DNA of 53,592 nt from Streptomyces violens (GTDB lineage Bacteria; Actinomycetota; Actinomycetes; Streptomycetales; Streptomycetaceae): positions 1-53,592 of the forward strand of contig NZ_JOBH01000028.1 of the NCBI RefSeq assembly GCF_000717745.1. Reading direction: 5' to 3'. Position 1 is the stretch's first letter, and every line of letters begins with the position of its first letter. Shown here piece after piece: positions 7,207-17,302 of this stretch. The notes under the pieces are model-generated. The model was not told the DNA's origin and ran no database searches. It saw only the letters and a program-made list of their open reading frames with translations. Made by a program: the position numbers and the translations under genes.

Positions 7207-10200
7207 TGGTCGCTGGCCATCTGGTCGTGGTGGTTTTCCTGCTGCGTGGTGCGGGTGTCCTTGAATGGTGTGTTGGGGGTGCGGGGTTTCACCAGCAGGC
7301 GTGCGGCAAGGAGTTGGCCGGTGGCGCTGTTGTCGTCGGCCGGTGTGTCGCGGGCGAGGTGGTCGGTCACGTGCAGGTGGCGTGTCCCGCTGCGTTGGTC
7401 GGTGTCGTTGCGTAGGCGGATGCACAGGGGGAAGGTGGCCAGTACGCGGTCTTCCATGTTGCCTGTGGTGTAGATCAGTTGGACGCCGAGGGCGGCGGCC
7501 ATGTTCATTTGCAGGCTCAGCAGGTAGCTGGCGTTCGCCTTGCCGATCGGGTTGTCGAGGACCAGCATTCCTCCCAGGCGGCTGGCGCTGCGGGCTCCGG
7601 TCCGGGTGCTGCCGCGTAGTGCGGCGAGTGTGCAGTACAGCATGATCGCGCCGGTGAGTTCCTGGCCGCCGGAGAACACTTTGCTCATGTCGCTGATGGA
7701 GGCGTACTCGGCGCGGCCTGTGGCGTCGGGCTTGAGGATCTCTACCTTGAAGTCGCGTGGGACCGCTGCTCTCACGCACCGCAGGACCAGGTCGCGGCCG
7801 GGTAGGTGGGGCTGGGTGCGGGCGTTCTCGTCGAGGCTCTCGGCGATCCGTACGGCCAGGACCTGTGGTTCGGGAGCGCTGAAGCCGATCTTCAGAATTC
7901 TCTGTTTGGCCCATACTCCCGCGCCTTCGGGCAGGCGCGAGAGCCGCTCGGCCTTTTCCAGTAGGGCCAGCGCCTGGCCGGTGTGGTGTTTGAGCTGGTC
8001 GATCAGCAGGTTGCGGTGGCGTTCGGAGTCTTCCAGGTCGGTGGTCAAACTGGCAGCCCGACCGCCGAGCTCGGCTGTCCACCGGTCGGCGCGTTCGATC
8101 AGGGACGTGGTGTCGATCTCCGTGAGCTGCTGGTAGATCGGCGCCTTGAGCTTGGTGAATCGGCCCTGGTTGGCCGTTTCGCGGAATTCCAGGACGGCCT
8201 CGTTGACGCCCTGATTCGCTTCGTGCAGTAGGTCGGTTGCGGTGCTGTGGGCGTGGATGGCTTCGTCGGCAGCCTGCTGTGCTGCGTCGGCGGTTCCGGT
8301 GAACGGGCTGGCGGAGGCGGGCAGTTTCAGTCTGCGGGTCGCGGTGGCAAGGCTACGGTTGACGACGCCCATCTCACGTGCGGCAGCTTCGTTGGCGCGG
8401 ACTTTGCGCTCGGTGGACCGCTGTGTCTCCATCGCTGTGGTGAGCAGGGCTTCTGCTTCTCTCAGAGCGGAAGCTGCCCGTTCGGTGAGAAGCGTGCCTT
8501 CGGCCGGGGTTGGAGGCACCCAGTCCTCGTTGAGGCTGGTCCACGGTTTTCCGTTGCGCTGGCTGGCAGCTGCTGCTTCCGCTTCCAGCTGGCCGCTGCG
8601 CTTGTCCAGGTTGCGGAACTGGGTCTCCAGGTCTCTTACGTTGCGGCCGAGGCGCCGCTTGGTGGCCTCGATGGTTTCGGTGCTGCCTGCCTGTGCGGAG
8701 GCGGCCAATGCTTCGGCTCGGGCCACTGTCTGGGCCGAAGCGCCGCGCAGTTCGGCTTCGCAGTCCGTGGTTTCCTTCTGTGCCCTCTCGACTCGGCGGC
8801 GTAGGTCCTCGCCGACTTCCACGGCGCGGAAGCCCTCGGCAGCTTCCTGGTAGGAGATCTCCAGCGTGGCCAGGTCGTACTCGCCGGGATCGGGGGTGAG
8901 GGGTTGGTCTCCGTGGACGACCTGGGCCAGCCGGGCTTCATAGGCTGTGGCATCGCGGCGCAGCGACTCTGCCTGCACGGCGTATTCCGTGGCGCGGTCG
9001 CGGAGTCGGTCAGCTTGCTCGCACAGCTCCGCAGCTGCTGTGCGGTGTTGTTCGGCCTCGGCATTCAGTGTTCGGATCTTTGTGCGGTTTGTGTCGGCCT
9101 CGGCGGCGTCGTCGGCGAGGTGACGGATGGATTCGGCGTCGCGGGCGGTGTCCCCAGCGATCTGTTCGGCGTCCGCGATGGTGGGGGCTAGTTCCGCCAG
9201 GGTGCTGGCGGCGTGCCGGTAGGTTTCGCGGGCGGTGTCGAGTGCGGACGTGGCGTTGGTGGCCTCGGCCTCTCGGGCGGTCGCGACGGAGCGCAGTTGC
9301 CCGATGTGTCCTGCCGGGTGGTCGCGCAGCCAGGTGGTGAGCCGGCCTTCTAGTTGAAAGGCGGCTGTTTGTCGTTCGGTGTATGTGTGCTGGGCGCGGC
9401 GGCGGTCTTCGATGCGGGTTTCGGCTTGTTCTCGCAGCTCGGCGGCAGCTTGGACGTCATGGAGGGCGGGGGTCGGTTCGACGACGAATCCGCTGCTGGG
9501 CTGGGGAAGTTCTGTCTCCAGTGGTTCGGGGGTGGAGACGAGCACGGCTGCGTCCGGCAGCTGCGGCATCTGTGCGAGGAGGGTCCGTGCCTTGTCGAGT
9601 GTTTCGTGGTCGGGCACTACGATGCCGTCGGCGACTGCGGGGTGGGCTTGGATCGTTGCCGCATGCCGGTGAGGGTTGACCAGCTGCTGCAGTGCGTTCC
9701 AGCCCGCGGTGGCGGTGATCTGGTGCTCGTCCAGCAGCTTGAGGAGGTCTTCGACCTGTGGGCGCGGCGGCATCAGTGCTTCGCCCTCGACGCTGAGAGC
9801 GGCGAGGAGTCGCTGGTCTGCCTGTTCTTCGGCCCGCAGCACATCCAGGTGACGTGTGGCCGATGCTTGTGCTGCGGCGGCCAGGTTGCGCAGTGTGGGG
9901 GCGTTCTCTTCCAGCCACTGTGCGGGGTCGCTGCCGGGTACGTCCTCGTCACCGTCGAGTTCGGCGAGTTCACGCAGCAGGGGTCGGGCGACGAGTTCCG
10001 CTGCGTCCTTGTGGGTGTCTTCGACCGCTTGTTGCGCGGTCTGCGCTGCTTGGCGGGCTTTGACTTCGGGCTCGATCAGCTTGTTCGCGGCCGCGTCGAG
10101 CTGGCGGGTCTCCTGCTCAAGCTGCTGGTAGTGCTCGCGTTGCTGCGTTGCTGCGTTCTCGCTTTCGGTGGCCTTGGCCTGCAGGCGGACATCGGCTTCG

Positions 10201-11702
10201 GCGACGGTTTCGTCTTGGGCCAAAAGGCCGGTCTGACGGGCTTCTTCGAGGCGCGCGTCCACCTGCTCGATGTGTTGGCCGAGCAGTTCGGCTCGGACGG
10301 TGCACGCGGTGGCCTGTCCCTGCCGCTCGGCCGCATCGCCTTGTGCCGTGGCTGCTTCGTTCTTGCAGGTCGAGACCTCGTCGTCCATGTGGTCGGCCTG
10401 CTCCACGCACTGCTGCCTGCTGCTGTGCAGGGCTCCGGCGAACAGGGCGCCGGCCTGGTCACGGTGGAGCCGGGCAGTTCCAGCAGCCTGTTCGGCATCG
10501 TCCAGGAGTTCGCTGGCGACCCGGTACTTCTCGCGTGCGGCGGCTGCTTTCAGGACCTTGGGAACGACCGCCCAGGCAGCCAGCTCGTCGCGTTCGGCAG
10601 TCAGCTGTTCCTCCGTCCGGGACAACTCGGAGCTGGCCGCGTCGAGGCGCAGCACCCGGGTCTGGCGGCGCACTTCCTTGTGGAGCAGTTCGGCCTCGTT
10701 GCGGGCCTGCTGCTGTTGCTCGGCGTCCGACTTCGCTGCTGCGTATTCCTTGCGGAGCGTGGCCAATTCCGTGTCCGCGTGCTGGACGCAGGCACCCACT
10801 TGTACTGCGAGCTGTCCCAATGTCGTCGCGGCGTGTTGGGCGGCCGCCGCCTGTGTTTTCTGCTCGGTGCGCCGGCGGGCCAGATAGTCGGCGGCTGTGG
10901 CCATGGCGGTGGAGAAGTCGCGGTCCAGCAAGAGTTGCTCGCGACGGCCGATGTTTTTGGCGTAGGCAGCGAAGGCGTCGCCCAGCTCGGTGAAGTTCTC
11001 GGCGTCCATCGCCTTGCTCAGCAGCCAGTGAACGAACTGCCGGCCGGTGGTGGTCTTGAATGCTTCGGCCGCGTCCCCCTCGTCGACGTTCATGGCCTGC
11101 TGGACCGCGAACAGGTCTGGTTCCAGGCCGAGCCGCCGCAGGTGCTTCTCCCACTCCCCCTGCCGCTTTTCAACCTCCAGGCGGAGCGTCTTGTCATCGG
11201 CGTCCAGCCGCCGAAGCGCGTCCTGGTAGGCGTTCATCCGCAGCCTGCGCCCGGCCTCGGCGAACGGCAGCGTGACCAAGGTCGTTTCGGCGTTGGGGTT
11301 GAGCGAGTAGAACGTCCGCTCCACCGTGCCGTCTGCGGCCGGGGTCAACACCTGTCCGGTCACCAGCGTTTCGCCGGTGCGGACATGGACCCATTCCAGG
11401 GCCACGTGCGAGGGGGCTGCCGCGGACACCACATAGGCGCGCAGCGCCTCGCGGCCTTTGCGGGACTGCCGCTCGGGCAGCACGGTGGACAGCAGCATCC
11501 GGATCAGCACGGACTTCCCGCCTCCGTTCTCCAGCACGAGCAGGGTTGCCGGTGCGGGACGCTGGAGCAGTTGGCCTGCTGTGGGGATCAAGGTGGTGAC
11601 GGGGATCGGCGAGCCGCCCTCGGACAGGTCCAGCAGGACATCGTTGTAGCGGGCCGCGCTCGGGCCGATGTTGTACAGGCGGATGCGGTTCAGCTCGTAC
11701 AT
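7203..11702 (-). CDS. jetC: Large SMC-like ATPase, JetC-like
   Basis: A 1,499-residue protein built like MukB/JetC. The head has Walker A ENGGGKS at 58-64 and, far downstream, signature FSGGQEL near 1343-1349 and Walker B LVLDNPIGK near 1380-1388. Between them lie about 1,200 residues of mostly helical coiled coil rich in Ala, Glu, Gln and Arg. The residue after the Walker B Asp is Asn where a catalytic Glu is usual. The tail includes LIYTTGN, a switch-like segment. Wadjet SMC proteins form a loop-extruding motor that recognises small circular DNA. The length is greater than I recall for type I JetC, and the N-terminus differs from the TIGR02680 family of another Wadjet-type cluster. Confidence 0.78.
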   Translation of the reverse strand: MYELNRIRLYNIGPSAARYNDVLLDLSEGGSPIPVTTLIPTAGQLLQRPAPATLLVLENGGGKSVLIRMLLSTVLPERQSRKGREALRAYVVSAAAPSHVALEWVHVRTGETLVTGQVLTPAADGTVERTFYSLNPNAETTLVTLPFAEAGRRLRMNAYQDALRRLDADDKTLRLEVEKRQGEWEKHLRRLGLEPDLFAVQQAMNVDEGDAAEAFKTTTGRQFVHWLLSKAMDAENFTELGDAFAAYAKNIGRREQLLLDRDFSTAMATAADYLARRRTEQKTQAAAAQHAATTLGQLAVQVGACVQHADTELATLRKEYAAAKSDAEQQQQARNEAELLHKEVRRQTRVLRLDAASSELSRTEEQLTAERDELAAWAVVPKVLKAAAAREKYRVASELLDDAEQAAGTARLHRDQAGALFAGALHSSRQQCVEQADHMDDEVSTCKNEAATAQGDAAERQGQATACTVRAELLGQHIEQVDARLEEARQTGLLAQDETVAEADVRLQAKATESENAATQQREHYQQLEQETRQLDAAANKLIEPEVKARQAAQTAQQAVEDTHKDAAELVARPLLRELAELDGDEDVPGSDPAQWLEENAPTLRNLAAAAQASATRHLDVLRAEEQADQRLLAALSVEGEALMPPRPQVEDLLKLLDEHQITATAGWNALQQLVNPHRHAATIQAHPAVADGIVVPDHETLDKARTLLAQMPQLPDAAVLVSTPEPLETELPQPSSGFVVEPTPALHDVQAAAELREQAETRIEDRRRAQHTYTERQTAAFQLEGRLTTWLRDHPAGHIGQLRSVATAREAEATNATSALDTARETYRHAASTLAELAPTIADAEQIAGDTARDAESIRHLADDAAEADTNRTKIRTLNAEAEQHRTAAAELCEQADRLRDRATEYAVQAESLRRDATAYEARLAQVVHGDQPLTPDPGEYDLATLEISYQEAAEGFRAVEVGEDLRRRVERAQKETTDCEAELRGASAQTVARAEALAASAQAGSTETIEATKRRLGRNVRDLETQFRNLDKRSGQLEAEAAAASQRNGKPWTSLNEDWVPPTPAEGTLLTERAASALREAEALLTTAMETQRSTERKVRANEAAAREMGVVNRSLATATRRLKLPASASPFTGTADAAQQAADEAIHAHSTATDLLHEANQGVNEAVLEFRETANQGRFTKLKAPIYQQLTEIDTTSLIERADRWTAELGGRAASLTTDLEDSERHRNLLIDQLKHHTGQALALLEKAERLSRLPEGAGVWAKQRILKIGFSAPEPQVLAVRIAESLDENARTQPHLPGRDLVLRCVRAAVPRDFKVEILKPDATGRAEYASISDMSKVFSGGQELTGAIMLYCTLAALRGSTRTGARSASRLGGMLVLDNPIGKANASYLLSLQMNMAAALGVQLIYTTGNMEDRVLATFPLCIRLRNDTDQRSGTRHLHVTDHLARDTPADDNSATGQLLAARLLVKPRTPNTPFKDTRTTQQENHHDQMASDQ

Positions 11703-11708
11703 GTCGGG

Positions 11709-12515
11709 TCACTCTCCTCGCTCGGCTGAGGGCGGCGGCGTTGTGAGGGCGGTGGTGATTTCGGGGCTACTGAAAGCGGGGGACCCGTCGGGGCCCACGG
11801 TGATGCCGAGCTCGGCCAGCTGGCCGAGCATCTGTTGCCCGGCCAGCTCCCGTACCTGGATCTGGTAGCGGGCCGTGGTGGTGTAGGTTCCGCCGTTCTC
11901 CTTGCCGGCGCGGCGCAGCATCCCGTTGTCCGCGAGGTATTCGGCGACCCGCTTGATGAGGGCGTGCCTGCTCTTGGAGTGGGCGCGGTCGTCCCCGGTG
12001 GAGGAGACGGGATTGCGCCGCTGGTAGTAGCGCCATAGCTGCATCAGGTCCGGGTGGTCGGCCGGGACTCCGTCGTCGGTGTCGGCCTCGGCGGCTTGGC
12101 GTTCCAGTTCCTTGGTGGCCCGCTCGACCATCTCGTCGACGTGGCGGACCGTGATGCGGCCGACATGGGAGGGGTCGTCCAGGTCTTCGGGGCGGTAGTA
12201 GGCGAGCGCGGCGATGGCCAGGTGGGCCAGTGCCGCGATCGGCCGGTCGGCGGGTCTGGTGATGTGGTCGGTGACGCTGACCGCGAACTGGGTTTCGGCG
12301 GTCGCCCCGAGCACCAGTCCAGCCCGGGGGTCGACGGCGATCACTGTGAGGTCGAAGCCGCGTGCGGCGGCGTGCAGCAGCCGCGCAAAGTCTTGGTCGG
12401 TGCGGCAGCGGTCTACGAGCGTGGCGTACTCGGCGTTGCGGCGGGGTGTCAGCCCCGGTTGGAAGCCGAAGGCGAGCAGCCGGTTGACGGCTGCGGTGTC
12501 GTCGGGGTTGTTCAT
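11709..12515 (-). CDS. jetB: MukE/JetB-like accessory subunit
   Basis: A 268-residue protein with alternating helices and a likely winged-helix region around SKSRHALIKRVAEYLADNGML followed by a beta hairpin (GGTYTTTARYQI). Size and position, between the kleisin-like and SMC-like genes, match JetB/MksE, which bridges kleisin and SMC head. A GGAGGG ribosome site precedes its ATG by about 7 bases and the ATG overlaps the upstream stop as ATGA. The assignment rests mainly on gene order and size, since MukE-like proteins carry no short diagnostic motif. Confidence 0.65.
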   Translation of the reverse strand: MNNPDDTAAVNRLLAFGFQPGLTPRRNAEYATLVDRCRTDQDFARLLHAAARGFDLTVIAVDPRAGLVLGATAETQFAVSVTDHITRPADRPIAALAHLAIAALAYYRPEDLDDPSHVGRITVRHVDEMVERATKELERQAAEADTDDGVPADHPDLMQLWRYYQRRNPVSSTGDDRAHSKSRHALIKRVAEYLADNGMLRRAGKENGGTYTTTARYQIQVRELAGQQMLGQLAELGITVGPDGSPAFSSPEITTALTTPPPSAERGE

Positions 12516-14002
12516 GCAGCGCCCTCCTGGAGGCTGTTGTCGGTCGGCGGGATAGCGGTGGCTGGGCCGTGGACGACGAGCAGGTCGTGGCCGGCGAACC
12601 GGGCGTCGTCCAGTTCGTGGTCGTCGGCGAGGGCTGCCAGGACGGTGCCGTGCTCGGGGTCGTGGTGCGGGGCGCCGAACAGGCCGAGTACGTGCAGGGC
12701 CAGCAGGTGGTCGAGGTTGCCCTGCCCGGTGGGAATGCCGTGCCGGCGGGCTGCGTCCAGGAGTTCGGACAGGCGGGTGCCGTCGGTGTCGGTGTGCTGA
12801 AGCAGTGCTGTGACGGCCGTGTACTGCTCGTCGGAGAAGGCGGAGTCGTCTGGTGCCTCGCCGAATTCGGGCTCGATGATCAGGCCGTCATCGCCGTCGG
12901 GTTCGGTCGGCGGTGTCATCAGGCCGGTGATCAGGTCGGGGAGGTAGATGATCGCCGGTCGGTGTGGTGGGGTCGCTGCGGTGGCGAACGTGTCAAGGAG
13001 CGGGTACGCCTGCCGTACCGGCAGTTGCAGGGCCGGTTCGAGGAGTTGGCGTTCGAGGGCGACGTGGGCTCGGCTGGGGGGCGGCACGAAGCTCTGGCGT
13101 TCTTGTTCGGCACGGAACCGTTCGCCGACTTCCTGCAGGTTGGCCTGGAGTGAGGCGTGTCTGCGCAGGCACTCCTCCAGGATTGCGATCAGCTCGGCGG
13201 CCTGGGCCGGGGTGGTGTCTTCGGTGCTGTTCTCCATCATGCGGACGAGGTTGTCCTTGATGGTGTTTTCGGCGTTGATGCGGTCCTCGATGTGCTCGAG
13301 TGCTTCGGTCTGCATGCTCTGCACGTCACGGACCCAGTCCACCGAGCGGATGTCCCGGCGCATGCCTTCCAGGCGGGAGCGGATGTGTTCGGTGTATTGC
13401 ACGGTGCGGCGCAGCGCCATTTCCGCGGCACGGTGGGCGTCGGTCAGCCGTCCTCGGCGTACCAGGGCCTCCAGTTTGGCGTCGGCGGCGACCTGTTCGG
13501 AGGCGATGTCGAGGTCGACGGCTCCGACGAGGACAGAGATCGCTTCGTTGGAGGCGCGCAGTCGTGGCCGCCCGTCGGGTCCGGGGACTTCGCGCAGCAG
13601 CTTGAAGGGAAAGGTCTGCGTGGTGTAGCTGCCGTGGAGGACGATGCCGTAGTCATGGCTGAAGTCTCGGTCGACGGTGCCGACGTTCAGCAGGCTGTCG
13701 AGGACCCAGCGGGCCACGGCAGTGTGTTCGTCGCGGTCGCGCTGCGGCATCTGCAGCCCTGCGACGCGTGCCATGGCGGCCACGATGTCCTCGTGGCGTG
13801 CACCGTCGTCGAAGTCCATCTTCAGGGTGACGGTGTCGATGGCGGTGAGCGCCAGTTCCTCCATCTGGTAGCCGGTCCACTCGCGCGAGGCGAGCAGGGA
13901 CTTACGGCGTTCCAGGTCGAGGACCGGGTCGGCGACCGCAAGTGCCTTCACACGGGTTGCCAGTCCCAGCGTGTCGCGCCCGTGAGGTCCCGCTTCAGAC
14001 AT
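12512..14002 (-). CDS. jetA: Kleisin-like subunit, JetA/MksF-like
   Basis: A 496-residue, mostly helical acidic protein from the ATG at 14002, chosen because GGAAGG sits 7 bases upstream; an in-frame ATG at 14023 has no ribosome site. The N-terminal third resembles the winged-helix part of MukF/JetA, the middle (about 200-330) is long helices suited to contact a coiled coil, and the C-terminus is acidic. JetA is the kleisin that closes the SMC ring. It is the first gene of the Wadjet-like set, 120 bases after the end of sbcC, so one transcript from sbcD to jetD is possible. Confidence 0.62.
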   Translation of the reverse strand: MSEAGPHGRDTLGLATRVKALAVADPVLDLERRKSLLASREWTGYQMEELALTAIDTVTLKMDFDDGARHEDIVAAMARVAGLQMPQRDRDEHTAVARWVLDSLLNVGTVDRDFSHDYGIVLHGSYTTQTFPFKLLREVPGPDGRPRLRASNEAISVLVGAVDLDIASEQVAADAKLEALVRRGRLTDAHRAAEMALRRTVQYTEHIRSRLEGMRRDIRSVDWVRDVQSMQTEALEHIEDRINAENTIKDNLVRMMENSTEDTTPAQAAELIAILEECLRRHASLQANLQEVGERFRAEQERQSFVPPPSRAHVALERQLLEPALQLPVRQAYPLLDTFATAATPPHRPAIIYLPDLITGLMTPPTEPDGDDGLIIEPEFGEAPDDSAFSDEQYTAVTALLQHTDTDGTRLSELLDAARRHGIPTGQGNLDHLLALHVLGLFGAPHHDPEHGTVLAALADDHELDDARFAGHDLLVVHGPATAIPPTDNSLQEGAA

Positions 14003-14122
14003 CCAGTTTCCTTCCCGCCCCATGAACTGCCGTCACGCGATCAAGATGAGGGTGGCCCCTCAGGAGGCCTGCGGACCAGGGGGCCTTGCGCCGTTCCCAC
14101 ACCACCCACCCCACTGGCACCG

Positions 14123-17100
14123 CTACTGCGCCAGGGTCTGCAGGCCGTTGGCCAGATCCGCCTGCACCAGATCGTCGCGCTCGGCCGGAGTCAGCCAGCG
14201 GGCACTGGACCCGGCGGTGGTCCGTTCCACCCACAGCACCTCGTCGACGGCCTCGGCGACGGCGTGCAGATGGCTGATCACCATGACGAGGCGGTCGCTG
14301 CCGGCCCGCGCGCGCAGCACCTCCAGAGCCGCGTCCAGCGCGGCCGCATCGAGTGCTGCGAATCCTTCGTCGAGGAACAGGGAGCCCAGGCTCGATCCAC
14401 TGCGGGAGTGCAGTTCGGCCAGGGCCAGCGCCAGAGCGAGCGAGGCCTGGAACTTTTCCCCGCCGGACAGCCGGTTCGGGGGGTGGACGACCCCTGAGGT
14501 TCGGCTGATGATCTCGAAGCTGTCGGCGAAGCCAAATCGTCCGTCGGACATCTGGCCGAGCAGCTCACTGGCGACGTCGCGCAGCGCGCGGGTGCGCAGC
14601 ACCGTGAGGTGGCCCAGAAATTTGGCGTCGACCAGTTCGCGGCGCAGCACGTCCAGCGCCTCGGAGCGGGCGCGGCCGGCGGTGATGGCGAAGTCCAGGT
14701 CGGCGGCCGGCTTGATCATGTCCTGTGCGCTGTGTTGCTTCTGACGCTGTTCCTTGGCCTCCGATTCCGCCTGCGCCGCGGCCTTGACGAGGGGGTGCAG
14801 GGCGTCTGCGGCCGCCAGGGCGGCGGCGGGGTCGAACCCTTCGACGTCGAGGAGCTGGGCCGTCTGGTCACGCAACCTCTCCGTCGCAGCCACTGCGCGC
14901 TGGGCAGCGGTGTCGACTCGCGCGGCGAGCAGGCTGTGCAACTCCTCGGTGGCCGTGGCCAGTTCGGCGGCGAACTGGCGGAGAGCAGCAATATCCGACG
15001 CGGCAGGGGTTTGGGGCGCGGGGCGCGCGGTGGCAGCCTCGAGATGTGTGACCGCGTCGGTGACGGCTTGTGCCCAGGCATCCAGATGGCCGCGCAGTTC
15101 GCTCAGCGGGCGCTCCACACGGGTGCGGGCTTCCTCGTCGAGGCCGCGCTGCTGGCCGAGCACGGCAGACTGTTTCTGCCGTGCCGTTTCCCGCTGGTCG
15201 AGCAGGTCCTGGAGTGCGGCCTGCCGGGCGGCCACGGCGGCGAGTGCAGCGGATGCCGCGTCCCCGGTCACATCGATCGCATCTTCGGGCAGCGTGGCCC
15301 GTACCTGCGGGGGCAGCGCGGCCACGGCGCGGGTGGTCTTGCCCAGGGCGCGGGTGTGTGCGACAAGAGCGGCCTGCTGGTCGACGGTGGCGCGTTGGTG
15401 GGAGTTCTTGCGTTCTGCGAGCGTCGCGCGGTCCGTTTCGATCCGGGACCTGCGCCGGTGCACATCGGCCTGTAGCTGCTCGGCATGAGCCTCGGCTGCC
15501 TGCTCACATGCAGTGATCGCGTCGGTGACCGGTGCGGCGTCCCGCTCGAGGCAGTCCTCGCCGTGGTCGGCTCCGTGGGCGGTGGTGGTGATGGCGGTCA
15601 GTGTCGCCGACGCCGCCTCGTCATCGAAGCCGTAACCGGCGGCCGTGGTCGCGAGGTCGCCGAAGGCTCGCTCCGCTTTGGCCGCAGCTTCGCGCACGGC
15701 CTGCTGTGCCTCGCGGTGGTCCGCCTCCCGTTCGCTGATGGCTGTTTCGGCCGCCGTCAGGTTGGTGCGGGCCTGGACAAGCTGGGCGGTGGCGGTCCTC
15801 TCAGCGCTGTTCGCCTCGGTGAGTTGGATTCTTGCCTCGGTCAGCTCGGCGGCGTCGGCCCCGGATACCGGCTCGAAGCCGTCCGGGAGTTGCCGGCAGC
15901 AGACGGGACAGTCGTCGCCTTCATGCAGCTCGGCGGCGAGCGCGGCGGCCTGGTCACGTTGTTGCAACATGTCCATGCGCACCCGGGCGGCGTCAAGCCT
16001 CTCTTCTGCTGCGGCGTGTGCCTCTTCCATGACGCCACAGCCGTCTCGAGCAGCCTGGTACCGGCTCGTCGCGTCAGCCTGCTCACGGACGGCGCTGGCG
16101 ACGCGACCGACCGATGCGAGGGCCGCGGTCAGCTCGGTGCGGGCGATGGCGGCCTTCTGGCGCACGTCCTTGGCCGCTTGTGTGGCGGCATGCGCCTGCT
16201 GTACCAACAGGTCCACCTGCGCGGCGCGTTCAGTCAGCTCCGCGTCGGTACGGGCGATGGTCTCGCCTTCACCGGCGAGCAGTTCTCTCTGCTGGGCAAG
16301 CCGGCCGCGTTCGCCTCGGAGTTCTTCGGCGTCCGCCGCGAGGGCTTCAAGAACCACCACGGCTTTGCTGAGGGCGTCTTGACCTTCCCCCTCCGCGTCC
16401 GCCCGCTCGATCGCGTCTTTTAGGCTGCGCTCCTGCTCTGCGGCCTGGGCGGCCTCAAGGGTCAGGGCCTCGCCTCGCGCGGTGATGTCGGCGGCGACCG
16501 GTTCGAGCGCCTCGAGAGCGGCGCCCGCGTCGGCCACGGCACGCTCGGAGAGCGTGCGCGCGGCAGCCGTGGCACCCTCGGTCGCCGCCTGGGCCGTGGC
16601 TGCTTCCTTCCGCAGCTGGGTGATGCGGTCGATGGCCTCTTTCAGGCGTTCGGCGCGGGCTTCAGCCTGCCCAGCGGCCGCACCGGCTTCTTCGGCGGCC
16701 TGCTCGGGGTCGTCCGGCATGGACGAGCGCTTGGCCTCAGCGCGCGCCAGCAGGCCGTTGAGGGACTCACGCTGGCGGGCCGCCGTGCGCTGGATGGACT
16801 CCAGCGACTCCGCCCCGAACAGTTCGCGCAGCAGTCTGCCGCGTTCTTTGGGGGCCGCGACGAGGAGCTGGTCGAACTTGCCCTGCGGGAGCAGCCCCAC
16901 GCGCAGGAACGTCTCGTAGCTCATCTGCAGCACCGCTTTGAGGCGGTCGTCGACGTGACCTGCGTTGTCTATCTCCTCGCCGGTGTCGAGGTTCTTCAGG
17001 TGGTGACGGCCGGCGTTCGCGTTGGTGACATGCATGGTGCGGTGGACGTGCCAGCGCTGTCCCTCGTGCAGAAACGTGAGGTCGACGCTCATGGCCTTTG

Positions 17101-17302
17101 CTCCGTCGGCGATGAGCTGCCCCGGACTGCTGGCGTTCCAGGAGCTCTTACGGAACAGGGCATAGGTGATGCCGTCGAGCAGGCTGCTCTTGCCAGCCCC
17201 GGTGTCGCCGAGGACGCCGATCAGGCCCCGACCGGTGAAGTCGAGGGTGACTTCGCCGGGGTAGCTGCGGAATCCGTTGAGGGTGAGCGTCAGGGGTTTC
17301 AT
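14123..17302 (-). CDS. sbcC: Exonuclease subunit SbcC (Rad50-like)
   Basis: A 1,059-residue Rad50-type ATPase. It opens with MKPLTLTLNGFRSY and Walker A GDTGAGKSS, has the Q-loop region VGLLPQGKFDQLL, two coiled-coil arms around a zinc hook CPVC near mid-protein, signature LSGGEKFQASLALALAL, Walker B LFLDEGFAALD and a switch His in VISHLHAV. This is textbook SbcC. With SbcD it processes double-strand ends and hairpins. The ATG overlaps the sbcD stop by ATGA. Chromosomal Streptomyces already carry sbcCD, so this copy in a defence island is probably an accessory paralogue. Confidence 0.93.
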   Translation of the reverse strand: MKPLTLTLNGFRSYPGEVTLDFTGRGLIGVLGDTGAGKSSLLDGITYALFRKSSWNASSPGQLIADGAKAMSVDLTFLHEGQRWHVHRTMHVTNANAGRHHLKNLDTGEEIDNAGHVDDRLKAVLQMSYETFLRVGLLPQGKFDQLLVAAPKERGRLLRELFGAESLESIQRTAARQRESLNGLLARAEAKRSSMPDDPEQAAEEAGAAAGQAEARAERLKEAIDRITQLRKEAATAQAATEGATAAARTLSERAVADAGAALEALEPVAADITARGEALTLEAAQAAEQERSLKDAIERADAEGEGQDALSKAVVVLEALAADAEELRGERGRLAQQRELLAGEGETIARTDAELTERAAQVDLLVQQAHAATQAAKDVRQKAAIARTELTAALASVGRVASAVREQADATSRYQAARDGCGVMEEAHAAAEERLDAARVRMDMLQQRDQAAALAAELHEGDDCPVCCRQLPDGFEPVSGADAAELTEARIQLTEANSAERTATAQLVQARTNLTAAETAISEREADHREAQQAVREAAAKAERAFGDLATTAAGYGFDDEAASATLTAITTTAHGADHGEDCLERDAAPVTDAITACEQAAEAHAEQLQADVHRRRSRIETDRATLAERKNSHQRATVDQQAALVAHTRALGKTTRAVAALPPQVRATLPEDAIDVTGDAASAALAAVAARQAALQDLLDQRETARQKQSAVLGQQRGLDEEARTRVERPLSELRGHLDAWAQAVTDAVTHLEAATARPAPQTPAASDIAALRQFAAELATATEELHSLLAARVDTAAQRAVAATERLRDQTAQLLDVEGFDPAAALAAADALHPLVKAAAQAESEAKEQRQKQHSAQDMIKPAADLDFAITAGRARSEALDVLRRELVDAKFLGHLTVLRTRALRDVASELLGQMSDGRFGFADSFEIISRTSGVVHPPNRLSGGEKFQASLALALALAELHSRSGSSLGSLFLDEGFAALDAAALDAALEVLRARAGSDRLVMVISHLHAVAEAVDEVLWVERTTAGSSARWLTPAERDDLVQADLANGLQTLAQ

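Noticed and set aside
7207..8082. Long extension of the jetD frame upstream of 7206
   Set aside because: It is low-complexity Arg/Pro sequence over the 3' end of jetC; the ATG at 7206 has the ATGA overlap.
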